Shown: positions 1-9,500, counted from the first letter of the stretch. The stretch is DNA of 64,000 bases from Cellvibrio sp. pealriver (GCF_001183545.1 NZ_KQ236688.1:2447149-2511148); one strand, 5' to 3'. Notes: a model not told the origin generated them from the letters alone. Translations and numbers: made by a program.

Positions 1-286
1 TTCCATTCTCGATTTTGGTCAGTTACGGCTTAGTGCATAAGCCAATTTTTTCTCAGGCTTATTTCTTATTTAAAGGAGTTTCACTCTTAATATTCCATAA
101 AGTGAACCCTCCCATGTTGGCACCTATTTTAACTTGGGACGACTTCCCACCTCCCACGCCAGTAACGTGGCACCGCGACATTGCCAGATACTCAAACCCA
201 TTACAGTCAGGCAATGACGACGCCAAGAATAATATTCGCGCTTCAAGACTCACTATCAATAACGCTAACGATAAAAGGACAGTCCC
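1..286. other. Leader region of the GH81 gene, no gene seen
   Basis: No convincing coding region. A reading frame from 15 to 290 begins with TTG, lacks a ribosome binding site and has no recognisable protein character. The stretch must hold the promoter of the downstream glucanase gene, but I could not single out a convincing -35/-10 pair. The ribosome binding site AAAGGA lies about 7 bases before the ATG at 287. Confidence 0.5.
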
Positions 287-3200
287 ATGAATAAGCTCAA
301 GCATGCCCTGCTGGTCTGGGGGGCGGTTGTGTTCGCACCTGCCTGCTCAGCCGCCATTACCTCTTACGGTGCAGGCAATATCACTGATGCTCCGAACCCT
401 GCAGGCTATAAGTGTGCCATCGACCACGGCTACTGGATTTACAACGCTGGTATCGTCAAACCCGGCGTGAGTAGCTGCAGCCCAATAGGCTCGCCCACAC
501 CGATTTTCCCACAAAAAGTCGCGCCCGCTACTAGCAAACCGACCATGACGCACCGTTGGTGGGGCTCTATTTCGTTTATGGGCGAAATGAAAGTGGGCGA
601 CCCGAATGGTGCTGGCTACATCACGCCAGACCCTATGACCGCACGTATCACTGACCGCGGTGTGCGAATCCTGGGCATTCCCGGCGGCTTGCGCACTGGC
701 CCAACCTCTACCCAATATTCGATTCCCGATCCGTTCAATGAAGTGTTTGACGGAATTGCCATCGCCAACAGCGATTACCCGAATCTGGAAGCCTACCTGA
801 AAGATTACAGCGATGGTTCCGTCACTGTGCAATGGAACAGTGCCGGTACGCCGGTGATGGAAGCTACTTTTGTACACGGCTCGCCCTATGCGTACTTCAC
901 CGCGCTCAAAGGTAATTTGCAACTGCGCACCAAAGCGGCCGATGGCGGTGAAAAAGGGGTGTTCTACCAACAAGGCAACTCACTGGGTGTATGGACCAAT
1001 GTGGCGGGCAACCACAATAACTTTCTGATCACCGGTCACGATGCCACCACGTTCAGCACACCCAATGGCTCAACGATTGGCGTGAACAATACCAGCAAGC
1101 GCATGACCGTTACGCTACTGCCGCAAGTATCCGGCACGCCTTCCACGGCGATGATTCAGGCCTTCGCACAATACGCAACACAACGTGTAGATGCGGTTGA
1201 CATTACCTACGCGGTAAATCGCAGCAACAGCAAAGTCACCGTCACCCACAAATACAAATTCAACAACACCGCCGTAACCACAATGGCAGGCATGCTGCCG
1301 ATGGCGTGGAAAAATTCCAACCAGGCAGTGACACCTTATAAAGTGCGCAGTGCACGCGGTGTAACCAAATTTGCTGCCACCAACAGTTTCAGTTACACCA
1401 TTCCGTTTGTGGGTGTGCTGCCGTACTTGCCGGAAAATATTGGCGATTACAACGAAGCCCAGCTAAAACAATTCGTCACCGAATTTGTAAGCCAAGGGCC
1501 TGCAGCCTGGAACGATAAACTCGATACCTATTGGGCAGGCAAAAACTACGGCAAAGTTGCTGAACTCGCGGCAATTGCCCGCTCAATAGGCATGACAGCA
1601 GAAGCAGACCAATTAATTAATTGGCTCAAAGGTGAGTTGCAGGATTGGTTCCGCGCAAACACTAACGGCGGATTGGACACTACTAAATATTTTTCTTACG
1701 ACAGCAACTGGAACACCTTGCTGGGTTATGACGAATCATTCGGTTCACAACAACAATTAAACGACCACCATTTCCACTACGGTTATTTTGTTCGCGCTGC
1801 AGCAGAAATTTGTCGCGTTGATGCCAGCTGGTGTAGCGCAACGCAATACGGCCCGATGGTGGATTTATTGATCCGCGATTACGCCGCGCCGCGCAACGAT
1901 GCCATGTTCCCTTACCTGCGCAACTTTGACCCAGCTTACGGTTTCTCATGGGCATCTGGCCATGCGAATTTTGTATTGGGTAACAACAATGAATCCACTT
2001 CTGAAGCGGCAAATGCTTATGGCGCGATGGTGCTCTACGGCCAAATCACCAATAACCGTGCGCTAACCGAACGCGGGATTTATTTGCACGCATCCTCTAC
2101 CGCGGCTTACTGGGAATATTGGAACAATCTGGATCGCTTCCGCGGTTTGGGTGGCGATTACGATAACTTTGATAGCGCCTATCCCAAAATGACCACCTCC
2201 ATTATTTGGGGCAATGGCCACGTATTCTCCACCTGGTTCAGCGGTGCTTACGCGCACATTTTAGGTATTCAAGGCCTGCCACTAAGTCCACTGGTTTTCC
2301 ACGTTGGCCAACACGCCGATTACCTCAACCAATATGTTTCATTGGGGATGACTGAATCCAGCAACGGCAAACCATCCGGTTTGGTTAACGACCAATGGCG
2401 CGATGTCTGGTGGAATATCTGGGCGATGTCAAACGGTCAGGCCGCTGCCGATGACATGAACAACTATGGATTCAATTACATTCCTGAAGCGGGTGAAACC
2501 AAAGCACACACTTATCATTGGGTGCACACTTTGAAAGAGCTCGGCCATTTGGCAACCGGTACGGGTGCACTGACCGCATCCAGCCCGACTGCGGTTGCGT
2601 TCAACAAAAATGGTTTGATGACTTACATCGCTTACAACTACGGATGCAGCCCGCAATATGTGTTGTTCTCCGATGGCATGACGCTGAATGTACCTGCAAG
2701 AAGTTTCCGCATAAAACGTACCGGCGAAACACCGGACAGCTTGCCAACTTCAACCAGCTGTACACCGGCGACAAGCTCATCAAAAAGCAGCCTTGCCAGT
2801 TCGGTAACAAACAGTGTGACTTCATCGCAAGCTAGCAGCATTGCCGTTACAACATCATCAAGCAGCACGGTGATGACCAGCAGTTCAACCGCAACCAGCA
2901 ATGCAGTTGCTTCCAGCAGTGCGACCAGTGCATCCAGCTCATCAGCAGCGAATAACAACAATTACGGCCACAACATTAATGGCAGTAACGTTGAGTTCTT
3001 TGCGAACAATGCAGCCTGGGCGGATATTCATTTCATCGTCAACGGCGGTGGCCAACAAAATATCCGTATGCAACATAACGCAGACAACTCCAACTCTTAT
3101 GTATTAAGTGGCGTGGCTGCGGGCGCAACGGTGAAATATTTCTTCACCATCGCACAAGAGATTGGCGCAATGGATACGCCTTGGACTGAATTTGTAATGG

Positions 3201-3661
3201 GCGGTGCAGCCGCATCATCCAGTGCAGCATCAAGCACACCGGCAAGCAGCTCTTCCAGCAGTTCCAGCTCTGCCGCTGCGTTCAGCCGTTTTATTGAGGC
3301 AGAAACCTACGCGTTTATGTCTGGTTTGGAATTGTTCCCAACCGCAGACAGTGGCGGCGGCCAGGTAGTGGGTGCAATTGATGCAGGGGATTGGATGGCA
3401 TTCACCAATATCAACTTCCCAGCCACGGGCGCTTATTTAGTGGAATACCGCGTTGCCAGCCCGACCGGCGCGCGCCTCTCATTGGACTTGAACGGCGGCT
3501 CCATCGTATTAGGCACAGCTGATATTCCGGCAACCGGTGACTGGGGTAATTTCACCACCGTTAACCAAACCGTGACCGTGAATGCAGGTACTTACAACCT
3601 CGGCATTTACGCCCCACAAAGCGGTTGGAGTATCAACTGGTTGCGCATTACCAAACTGTAA
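287..3661 (+). CDS. Secreted GH81 endo-beta-1,3-glucanase with CBM56-like and CBM6 modules
   Basis: A 1124-residue secreted enzyme that should cleave beta-1,3-glucan (laminarin, curdlan, fungal wall glucan). A signal peptide ends near residue 22 (motif CSAA). The GH81 catalytic region fills about 30-800, with the family signatures SNWNTLLGYDESFGSQQQ and DHHFHYGYF, and the acidic NNESTSEA motif at 566-574 (E569, E573), where the catalytic glutamates of this family lie. A serine/threonine-rich linker (about 815-890) leads to a CBM56-like beta-1,3-glucan-binding module (about 893-972). A second poly-serine linker precedes a C-terminal CBM6 module (about 998-1124, beginning RFIEAETYA, ending INWLRITKL). 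Poly-serine linkers are typical of Cellvibrio-group secreted hydrolases. The family call is firm; the first CBM assignment is less certain. A terminator follows directly, so it is probably monocistronic. Confidence 0.93.
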   Translation: MNKLKHALLVWGAVVFAPACSAAITSYGAGNITDAPNPAGYKCAIDHGYWIYNAGIVKPGVSSCSPIGSPTPIFPQKVAPATSKPTMTHRWWGSISFMGEMKVGDPNGAGYITPDPMTARITDRGVRILGIPGGLRTGPTSTQYSIPDPFNEVFDGIAIANSDYPNLEAYLKDYSDGSVTVQWNSAGTPVMEATFVHGSPYAYFTALKGNLQLRTKAADGGEKGVFYQQGNSLGVWTNVAGNHNNFLITGHDATTFSTPNGSTIGVNNTSKRMTVTLLPQVSGTPSTAMIQAFAQYATQRVDAVDITYAVNRSNSKVTVTHKYKFNNTAVTTMAGMLPMAWKNSNQAVTPYKVRSARGVTKFAATNSFSYTIPFVGVLPYLPENIGDYNEAQLKQFVTEFVSQGPAAWNDKLDTYWAGKNYGKVAELAAIARSIGMTAEADQLINWLKGELQDWFRANTNGGLDTTKYFSYDSNWNTLLGYDESFGSQQQLNDHHFHYGYFVRAAAEICRVDASWCSATQYGPMVDLLIRDYAAPRNDAMFPYLRNFDPAYGFSWASGHANFVLGNNNESTSEAANAYGAMVLYGQITNNRALTERGIYLHASSTAAYWEYWNNLDRFRGLGGDYDNFDSAYPKMTTSIIWGNGHVFSTWFSGAYAHILGIQGLPLSPLVFHVGQHADYLNQYVSLGMTESSNGKPSGLVNDQWRDVWWNIWAMSNGQAAADDMNNYGFNYIPEAGETKAHTYHWVHTLKELGHLATGTGALTASSPTAVAFNKNGLMTYIAYNYGCSPQYVLFSDGMTLNVPARSFRIKRTGETPDSLPTSTSCTPATSSSKSSLASSVTNSVTSSQASSIAVTTSSSSTVMTSSSTATSNAVASSSATSASSSSAANNNNYGHNINGSNVEFFANNAAWADIHFIVNGGGQQNIRMQHNADNSNSYVLSGVAAGATVKYFFTIAQEIGAMDTPWTEFVMGGAAASSSAASSTPASSSSSSSSSAAAFSRFIEAETYAFMSGLELFPTADSGGGQVVGAIDAGDWMAFTNINFPATGAYLVEYRVASPTGARLSLDLNGGSIVLGTADIPATGDWGNFTTVNQTVTVNAGTYNLGIYAPQSGWSINWLRITKL

Positions 3662-3676
3662 TTGTTAAAACGCAAT

Positions 3677-3710
3677 ACGGCCGCACGAACAATCCTGCGG
3701 CCGTTTTAAA
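3677..3710 (+). terminator. Rho-independent terminator after the GH81 gene
   Basis: A 9-bp perfect stem, ACGGCCGCA (3677-3685) with TGCGGCCGT (3696-3704), a 10-base loop and a short T run. It separates the glucanase gene from the PEP-CTERM gene 40 bases on. Confidence 0.75.
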
Positions 3711-3749
3711 AACATAAAAATCACAACACTGATATACACGGAGTCCACT

Positions 3750-4307
3750 ATGAAAAAATTATTGCAAGCACTCACACTTGGCACCAGCTTGGTAATTGGT
3801 GCACACGCCAATGCCGTTATTATTGATTCATCCACTATTATTCCAGATGAAAATATTCTGCTGAACTTCAACGGATTAGGATTGGATTGGGTTTACGCGG
3901 GCCCAATCGCAACGGAAGAGTGGGGTCCAGGTAATATTGAAGCCCCGGAATATCGCGCAAGTGAAGGCTGGCGCTATGCCACAGAAGCAGAATGGGCACT
4001 GCGCCCTGACTGGACGGATTTTATTATCGGCAGCGTAACACTTGATCCAGTTGCAGGTTTCAGCGATCACTCGCTTTACCGTTTTGCATCTGAATACTGG
4101 AGCAACTTCAATCACATTGACTTGAGTGATGCAGCCGATGGTTATTTAACGAATGGTTATGATATCGGTGATTTGTACAGCGCGTTTGATACCTGGTACG
4201 TACGCGATGCGCGCATCACTGTACCAGTACCAGAATCATCATCGATTGTGTTATTTGGTTTGGGCTTGATGGGATTATTCATGTCACGCCGCAAATTTTT
4301 AAAGTAA
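3750..4307 (+). CDS. PEP-CTERM sorting-domain protein
   Basis: A 185-residue exported protein. An N-terminal signal peptide (MKKLLQALTLGTSLVIGAHA) and a C-terminal tripartite PEP-CTERM tag are visible: VPVPESS, then a hydrophobic helix (SIVLFGLGLMGLFM), then the basic end SRRKFLK. Proteins of this class are processed by exosortase and usually end at the cell surface or in exopolysaccharide. No exosortase gene lies in the window. The middle region (about 21-155) is rich in D, W and Y and matched no family I know. The start has a good GGAG ribosome binding site 8 bases upstream. It sits behind a terminator, so it is probably transcribed on its own despite its closeness to the glucanase gene. 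Confidence 0.85.
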   Translation: MKKLLQALTLGTSLVIGAHANAVIIDSSTIIPDENILLNFNGLGLDWVYAGPIATEEWGPGNIEAPEYRASEGWRYATEAEWALRPDWTDFIIGSVTLDPVAGFSDHSLYRFASEYWSNFNHIDLSDAADGYLTNGYDIGDLYSAFDTWYVRDARITVPVPESSSIVLFGLGLMGLFMSRRKFLK

Positions 4308-4331
4308 AAAATACTACAGCGTCTGCAACAT

Positions 4332-4359
4332 AAAAAACCGCACTCAGTTGCGGTTTTTT
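4332..4359. terminator. Bidirectional rho-independent terminator
   Basis: Stem AAAAAACCGCA (4332-4342) pairs with TGCGGTTTTTT (4349-4359) around a CTCAGT loop. The A and T runs make it work on both strands, between the plus-strand PEP-CTERM gene and the convergent DUF998 gene. Confidence 0.9.
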
Positions 4360-4405
4360 ATTGTTAATGCAAATGGCTATTGAATACCCGCTTCACCTGA
4401 GCAAT

Positions 4406-5011
4406 TCACTGCAATCCAGCTTCAAGCAATAACTGCACACTCAACACCATCACCCACAACGCCAACACACCGTAATTAATTCGCTGATGCAGCCCAAGAT
4501 TAACATTGGTATTTAATGCCCGAACCATAAACACCAATGAAACAACTGACACTAAGGCGCTCAACGCAGAATACCAGCGAAACCAGTTGGCCATTTCATA
4601 AGAAGAAAAAACCCACAACACACATGCAATCAAATGCGAAAAATACATCACCATGCCAGCAAGGTTATGGATTATTTGCGTTTTGGATGGCTTGGGAATT
4701 CCCAAATCTTCATCACAAGGAAACAGGCCTGTTATCCAGTGGGAAACACCCTGCACTATCATTAAATAACCTGTTGTCTGGATAATCCCATGCGCGGGGT
4801 CCTTTATCACCAATGCAGCGCCGAACAAGAAAAACCAAAAGCCGATTGGAAAATTATTAACCCAGGGGTGAATTTTTGTAGTAGGACGGTTGCGCGCACC
4901 AAGCTCACTCATAACCTGTTGACTGTGGCGATAGCCGGGATACCAACGGGCAACAAGCATAACGCCCAACAACATCCATAGTGGTGCAATTATTCCAGAT
5001 GACATCAACAC
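4406..5011 (-). CDS. DUF998 family integral membrane protein
   Basis: A 201-residue protein with about six hydrophobic segments, matching the DUF998 pattern: an early WxPGYxHSxQxxSELG motif (residues about 23-38) and the HWITGLFPCDED motif near 91-102 between membrane segments. The biochemical role of the family is unknown. The start used is a GTG at 5011 with AGG about 6 bases upstream; an ATG two codons later (5005) is an alternative. It lies 21 bases after the CPBP protease gene on the same strand and may be co-transcribed with it. Confidence 0.75.
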   Translation of the reverse strand: MLMSSGIIAPLWMLLGVMLVARWYPGYRHSQQVMSELGARNRPTTKIHPWVNNFPIGFWFFLFGAALVIKDPAHGIIQTTGYLMIVQGVSHWITGLFPCDEDLGIPKPSKTQIIHNLAGMVMYFSHLIACVLWVFSSYEMANWFRWYSALSALVSVVSLVFMVRALNTNVNLGLHQRINYGVLALWVMVLSVQLLLEAGLQ

Positions 5012-5032
5012 GCGAACCTATCTCCATATTGT

Positions 5033-5632
5033 TTAAGCATCGGGGTCTGGCGATGAATAAAGCCCAATCACATGCGGAAATTTAACAAGAATCAGCAGTG
5101 CCATAAAATCGTAAACGCCGTGCCAAACCATTACCATGAGCATGCTGTCGGTAAAGTAATAACCCACACCAAATGCAATACTCATCAACACCGTACAAAT
5201 AAAATAGGCGTGCGATAAATAATGCAGCAATCCGAAAACAATCGACACGATTAAAATAGCCACGGTTATTGAGCAATATTGATTGAGCCAAAGCTGCAAT
5301 ACACCGCGAAACAATAATTCCTCACCCACGCCTGCAAATACCGCCACAAGCGCCAAATGCCACCAGGAACGGCCGTTGAATATGACCGACACCCTGCGAA
5401 TATCATTCAGAAGCGATTGCGCAAACCAACCACCGATTCGATAAATCACACCGAATACAGCAAGAGTCAGCAAAGCAAGTAAAGTCCCGACTGCGATGGC
5501 CTGTGCCGAACTTATTGCAGATGTAGGTAACTGTATTTCCAATAACCATAATAAAAATACCGCAAGCCCTACAAGAGAAAATTGGCTTAGTGCCAGCAGA
5601 CCAAACCCTACGGTGTTTTGTTTATTGTGCAT
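5033..5632 (-). CDS. CPBP family intramembrane metalloprotease
   Basis: A 199-residue polytopic membrane protein of the CPBP (CAAX protease and bacteriocin-processing, Abi) family. The family motifs are present: GVGEELLFRGVL (EExxxR, residues about 101-112), a conserved histidine in LLHYLSHAY, and WHGVYDF near the C terminus. Members cleave peptides inside the membrane; bacterial substrates are mostly unknown. It is followed closely by the DUF998 gene and preceded by the GNAT gene 25 bases upstream, so the three probably form one minus-strand unit. Confidence 0.88.
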   Translation of the reverse strand: MHNKQNTVGFGLLALSQFSLVGLAVFLLWLLEIQLPTSAISSAQAIAVGTLLALLTLAVFGVIYRIGGWFAQSLLNDIRRVSVIFNGRSWWHLALVAVFAGVGEELLFRGVLQLWLNQYCSITVAILIVSIVFGLLHYLSHAYFICTVLMSIAFGVGYYFTDSMLMVMVWHGVYDFMALLILVKFPHVIGLYSSPDPDA

Positions 5633-5657
5633 ATGTATATCCAGTTACCGGCCGCTA

Positions 5658-6065
5658 CTAGCGCATAGTCAAACGCATTAATTGCATACCGCCAACATCC
5701 GTACCAAACCCAAATTGCTGATAATAGGTTTGCAGCTCAGGCAAGCAATACAACTCAATATGTTTGACCTGCTGCAAGCGCGAATGGTTTTTAACTGCGG
5801 CCATCAAACGCGAACCCAATTGCTGGCTGCGATACTTTTCATCGACAATCACATCAAACACCAATGCTTTAAAAATACCATCGGTAAGCACCCGGGTAAA
5901 CGCAATTAAATTATTTGCATCATCCACAACCCCCAATACCAATGATGAACCAAGTACAACTTGATGTGCCTCTTCAAGCGTGCGCGTATTAGACCACCAT
6001 TGTTGTTGGTAGAGCTGATGTAATTGAAGGATGTGCGAATCGTTAAGCTGTTCAATGATATGCAT
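5658..6065 (-). CDS. GNAT family N-acetyltransferase
   Basis: A 135-residue single-domain acetyltransferase. The acetyl-CoA binding motif appears as DEKYRSQQLGSRLM (residues about 75-88), matching the Q/RxxGxG/A pyrophosphate loop, with the C-terminal ELYCLPELQTYYQQFGF segment typical of GNAT motif B. The substrate cannot be told. It follows the aspartyl-protease gene by 23 bases. Confidence 0.85.
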   Translation of the reverse strand: MHIIEQLNDSHILQLHQLYQQQWWSNTRTLEEAHQVVLGSSLVLGVVDDANNLIAFTRVLTDGIFKALVFDVIVDEKYRSQQLGSRLMAAVKNHSRLQQVKHIELYCLPELQTYYQQFGFGTDVGGMQLMRLTMR

Positions 6066-6088
6066 GAAAATAAACCTGCGAATTATGT

Positions 6089-7189
6089 TTATTGCCGCTT
6101 CCGCAACCGCAACACTGCGGCTTGCTGGTCAATCACAAAATCAAAGCGCCCGAGAATATCGATACCTAACAAACCATCGAATAAGTCAGCGTTATCCATT
6201 GGCAAGCGCGCCAGCATGTGTTTATTGAAGGTCACGTTATCGATGGTGAGTGTATCGACCAAAAACAAATAGGTTTCTACCGTACCGCTTGCGGTGTTGA
6301 GCTGGATGGGCTTGGGCGATTTTACTGAGGGGTAATGGCGATTGATAAAACTCGCAGTAAGGCCGCTAATCGATGCACCTGTGTCCAATAATAATTTTAC
6401 TTTCTCGCCTTCAATGGTGACCGGCACCAAAAACTGACCGCCAAAACGAATTAACGGCACTTGCATTTCTGCGGGCGAATCATCCTGCTGTGTACCTTCA
6501 TAGAGTTTCGCCAATAAACCTTCTGCGCGTGCTTGGGTCTCTGGCTGGTTGGCGGCCATGAGCGCGTGATATTGCGCCTGCTCTTTTTCTTCCAGTTTTA
6601 AATGCATTTTTGCCAGCAGCAGATGCAGCTCGCCGTTGTCAGGCGTGAGCTTGATCAGGTCATTAATTTGCAGCATTAACCATTCATAACTCTCACCAAA
6701 TATGGCGGGATTTTCACTGAGACGGATTAAATATTTCGCCAGATAAGCCAAGGCATCTTCCATTTTTTTTGCATCGATCTCGATATTGAGATAACGAAAC
6801 CAGGTGGCAACCGATTCCTTATGCAAGCCCTGTTGCTCATAGACCCGAGCCAATAGCCAAAGCGCTTCAGTATTGCGCGGTTCTTGCCCAAGCAATTGCT
6901 GTAATAAACGCACAGCTTCACCGTAAGCGCCATTGGCAATTAATTGATTGGCTCGCTCCAGTGGCGATTGTGCTTTGGCCGCAGGAACTTGCTGAGGCGA
7001 CGCTGAGCGGGTGGTGTGTGATGAAGGAGAAGAATGCTGGAGTGAATTGTGGCGTTCAGGAACCGCACTCACCACTGGGGAGGCGACAACGCCGGTGCCT
7101 ATATCGCGCTGTTGATGGCGATACTCGCTGGCGTAAAAGCCCAGCGAGAACGCAATCATTGAAATAACGAAAACAGGAAATTTTTTCAT
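6089..7189 (-). CDS. TPR and retropepsin-like aspartyl protease, membrane anchored
   Basis: About 366 residues from the ATG at 7189 (a GTG at 7204 would add five). An N-terminal membrane anchor or signal (FPVFVISMIAFSLGFYA) is followed by a TPR region (about 80-210; motifs AEALWLLARVYEQQGLH-like and LHLLLAKMHLKLEEKEQAQ) and a C-terminal clan AA aspartyl protease domain with the catalytic LLDTGASISGLT motif near residue 275. The FDGLLGIDILGRFDF segment completes the retropepsin fold. Such bacterial single-domain proteases work as dimers in the periplasm; substrates are unknown. It heads a run of minus-strand genes but is separated from the DUF1080 gene by only about 30 bases. Confidence 0.85.
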   Translation of the reverse strand: MKKFPVFVISMIAFSLGFYASEYRHQQRDIGTGVVASPVVSAVPERHNSLQHSSPSSHTTRSASPQQVPAAKAQSPLERANQLIANGAYGEAVRLLQQLLGQEPRNTEALWLLARVYEQQGLHKESVATWFRYLNIEIDAKKMEDALAYLAKYLIRLSENPAIFGESYEWLMLQINDLIKLTPDNGELHLLLAKMHLKLEEKEQAQYHALMAANQPETQARAEGLLAKLYEGTQQDDSPAEMQVPLIRFGGQFLVPVTIEGEKVKLLLDTGASISGLTASFINRHYPSVKSPKPIQLNTASGTVETYLFLVDTLTIDNVTFNKHMLARLPMDNADLFDGLLGIDILGRFDFVIDQQAAVLRLRKRQ

Positions 7190-7220
7190 TTGCCCAGCCT
7201 GCACGGCCGGGCCTATTTAA

Positions 7221-8036
7221 TCAATACTCGGCGGCCGGTTTATCAAGGGTTTTTATCTGGATATTGCGGAAGAAGGTTTCTGCACCCTCTGACTGGATTT
7301 GCAATTTTCCGCGCGTGAGTGGAACGTATTTGCCATCCACCAAGTGACGGGAATTAAAACCGCGGAACACCTCATGACCATTCACTTTATGGATCAGGGT
7401 TTTGCCATCGGTAATCACTTCCATCGTATCCCACTCGCCGCTCGGCTTTTCATAGTTGCCGAGTTTGAGCACGCGCGCAGCAATATCTTTACGCAGCGGC
7501 AGCGATGGATCGTAGCGATAGAATTTCCAATCGCCGATATTGGTATCGCCCGCGTGCACATCGATGATTACGCCATCAAGGCTGTGGTAGTCGCCGCTAT
7601 CACCTTCCTGCACCTGAAACTCATGGCTGCGCATCCAATGGCTGCTCTGCGCGCCTTGCGGGCCTACCGCAAAATACAAAATACCGTTATCGCGCGGCGC
7701 ATCCAGGCGTGGCGGCCATTTTTTATCGCCCCACTTCACCTCAAATTTCAAATGGAAGTTTTCAAACTCCTCAATGCTGGTCAGGCCGCCCCACTCTTCA
7801 CCCGATACCCGCAGCAAACCATCCACTACCGAGAACACTTTCTTCGGGTCATTGTTCAGACCGCGCGGTTTGTGTTTGGAAACCAGATTGTACGCATTCG
7901 TCTCTGGCTGGTAGCTCACATAGGCTTCCCACCCGGTGAGATCCTTACCGTTAAATAGGCTTTTCCATTCGCCGGCAAAACTCTGGGCGCTGGCCATCAG
8001 CCCGCAGATCAAAAATCCTGATATCAGTCGTTTCAT
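7221..8036 (-). CDS. Secreted DUF1080 (3-keto-disaccharide hydrolase / LamG-like) protein
   Basis: About 271 residues from the ATG at 8036, chosen because AGGAC lies 8 bases upstream and because a signal peptide (KRLISGFLICGLMASAQSFA) then starts properly; an upstream ATG would add 27 non-signal residues. The mature part begins GEWKSLFNGKDLTGWE, the hallmark of DUF1080, a concanavalin-like fold found in glycoside-cleaving or 3-keto-glucoside hydrolase proteins. HEFQVQEGDSGDYHSLDG and NGHEVFRGFNSR fit the same family. The exact sugar substrate is not evident; location should be periplasmic or extracellular. Confidence 0.87.
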   Translation of the reverse strand: MKRLISGFLICGLMASAQSFAGEWKSLFNGKDLTGWEAYVSYQPETNAYNLVSKHKPRGLNNDPKKVFSVVDGLLRVSGEEWGGLTSIEEFENFHLKFEVKWGDKKWPPRLDAPRDNGILYFAVGPQGAQSSHWMRSHEFQVQEGDSGDYHSLDGVIIDVHAGDTNIGDWKFYRYDPSLPLRKDIAARVLKLGNYEKPSGEWDTMEVITDGKTLIHKVNGHEVFRGFNSRHLVDGKYVPLTRGKLQIQSEGAETFFRNIQIKTLDKPAAEY

Positions 8037-8142
8037 TGGTAGTAGTCCTCGCATTTTTGTTGTGCTGCGCAGACTAGGGATTGATACAAAATGAGTCCAT
8101 ATCAAGCATGACGTCATTACAGTCCTTTACCTTGGCACGGAA

Positions 8143-9300
8143 TTAGAAACGGATAGTACTGAGCTGATACACCTTATCGCGCATGTTTTGCGCGTTTTCC
8201 TCTTCCCCCAGCGCATCGTAAATTGTGGCGGCCAGCCTGTAAAAGCGAGCTTCATTGCCTTCTTTTTTAATCGCTTTTTTAATCAGCTCCAGAGCCGCCG
8301 GATAATCACCTTTTGCTATCTCATCCTCGGCGCGCTTGAACATAAAATAAGGATTGGCGTTGCGATGCAAGCGCACACGTTTTTGATAGTAATCGGCGCG
8401 CTCTTTATTACCCATCTCCTGATAAATACCCGCCAGATTGTGCATGATGGTGTAGTCGCGCGGATTAATCTGCAGGCCGTGCAAATACATTTTTTCCGCT
8501 GCAGGTAATAACCCCTGGCGACGATAAAAGCTGCCGAAATTACTCCAGATGTAACTCGGCTCCTCGCTCATTAACAGCGCCTTGCGCAAATATAAAAAAG
8601 CCTCGCGGGGCTTGCCTTCCGCAGCCAACTCCATTCCGCGATTGGAATAAAACTGCGCGGCCACCAGCGGTTTGCCAATCACTTTCTGTTTGTAGTGCGG
8701 ACGAAAACGGCGCATCTCCAGATCGACAATAATATCGCTGATATCTGCACTCCCCACTACCCGCACCCAGCTTTGGTTAGGGCGCGGCATAAACACTTTG
8801 GCGTTCACGTGGCGCATTAACAAATAGGTATCGGTTGCGCGCATATCCCAAGTGGGCGGCAAGATCACCTCGTTCACTTCCGCTTTCAAACCGACATGGC
8901 GCGCCATAGCAACATACAACAGGGTGTAACTCAGGCAATTGGCCTGACGGCGCTCAAAGGCCTCAATGCCGGTGATAGTGTCATAGGCGCTGTAGGTAAT
9001 ACCGCGGCCGCCATAATTAGTCGATGTCATCAGCGCCTTATGCAGCGCCTCTGCCCTGGCACCATTGCTGTTGATACCGGCTGTCGCCGCTTCGGCAAAT
9101 TGCTTCATCTCGGGCGTTAATCCGAACAATTCCAGATCGGGCAGCTCTGCCGGTAAATACGCGCGCCCCAGGATCAGCTCACCCGATAATTCTTTCGCCA
9201 AAGGGCTCTTATCTGTCAAAAGAGGAACTTTCTGCACCACAGATGAACAGGCGCAGAGCATCAAACAGCCAAAAATAAATAACAAACGCGCTATTTTCAT
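8143..9300 (-). CDS. TPR lipoprotein with transglutaminase-like domain
   Basis: A 385-residue lipoprotein: signal and lipobox LMLCAC with the acceptor cysteine near residue 18. The N-terminal half (about 80-190) is transglutaminase-like, with a cysteine in the RQANCLSYTLLYVAMARHVGL motif where the catalytic Cys of that fold sits. The C-terminal half (about 215-380) carries at least three TPR repeats (e.g. NRGMELAAEGKPREAFLYL, NLAGIYQEMGNKERADYY). Its role is unknown; the combination suggests a periplasmic scaffold or peptidase. Whether the full Cys-His-Asp triad exists was not settled. Its promoter must lie in the region shared with the nitrate transporter. Confidence 0.8.
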   Translation of the reverse strand: MKIARLLFIFGCLMLCACSSVVQKVPLLTDKSPLAKELSGELILGRAYLPAELPDLELFGLTPEMKQFAEAATAGINSNGARAEALHKALMTSTNYGGRGITYSAYDTITGIEAFERRQANCLSYTLLYVAMARHVGLKAEVNEVILPPTWDMRATDTYLLMRHVNAKVFMPRPNQSWVRVVGSADISDIIVDLEMRRFRPHYKQKVIGKPLVAAQFYSNRGMELAAEGKPREAFLYLRKALLMSEEPSYIWSNFGSFYRRQGLLPAAEKMYLHGLQINPRDYTIMHNLAGIYQEMGNKERADYYQKRVRLHRNANPYFMFKRAEDEIAKGDYPAALELIKKAIKKEGNEARFYRLAATIYDALGEEENAQNMRDKVYQLSTIRF

Positions 9301-9483
9301 TGTTATCGGGCTCGCAATGGGCTGGGTATTCCCACTCAGTATAGGAGTTATTACCGCCTCCCGCGTGTCACAAATGTCACGCTAAGCCTGTGAGATACAA
9401 ACAATTTTTACTGCATGCACGAGCTACTGGAAAAACCCTTCAGGTCACTGACGATCACTACCCAAGGCTGCCCAAACACACCA

Positions 9484-9500
9484 TGCGCAAAAAAAGTGCG
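9484..9500 (+). promoter_or_regulatory. NtrC-like enhancer site (distal)
   Basis: The 17-mer is TGCGC, seven A, GTGCG. It has the spacing of the NtrC site TGCAC-N7-GTGCA, with a few mismatches. It lies about 160 bases upstream of the sigma54-like promoter, a normal enhancer distance. Confidence 0.35.

Noticed and set aside
15..290. Open frame of 91 codons before the GH81 gene
   Set aside because: Starts with TTG, has no ribosome binding site and no protein-like composition; ends inside the next gene start.
2716..3290. Short-period DNA repeats in the GH81 gene that might look like a repeat array
   Set aside because: They are codons of the poly-serine/threonine linkers, not spaced repeats; the same holds for 44250-44610 in the LPMO gene.
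5651..5670. Second BlaI-like palindrome (TACTA...TAGTC)
   Set aside because: One arm is imperfect and it lies at the 3-prime end of the GNAT gene, not at a promoter.
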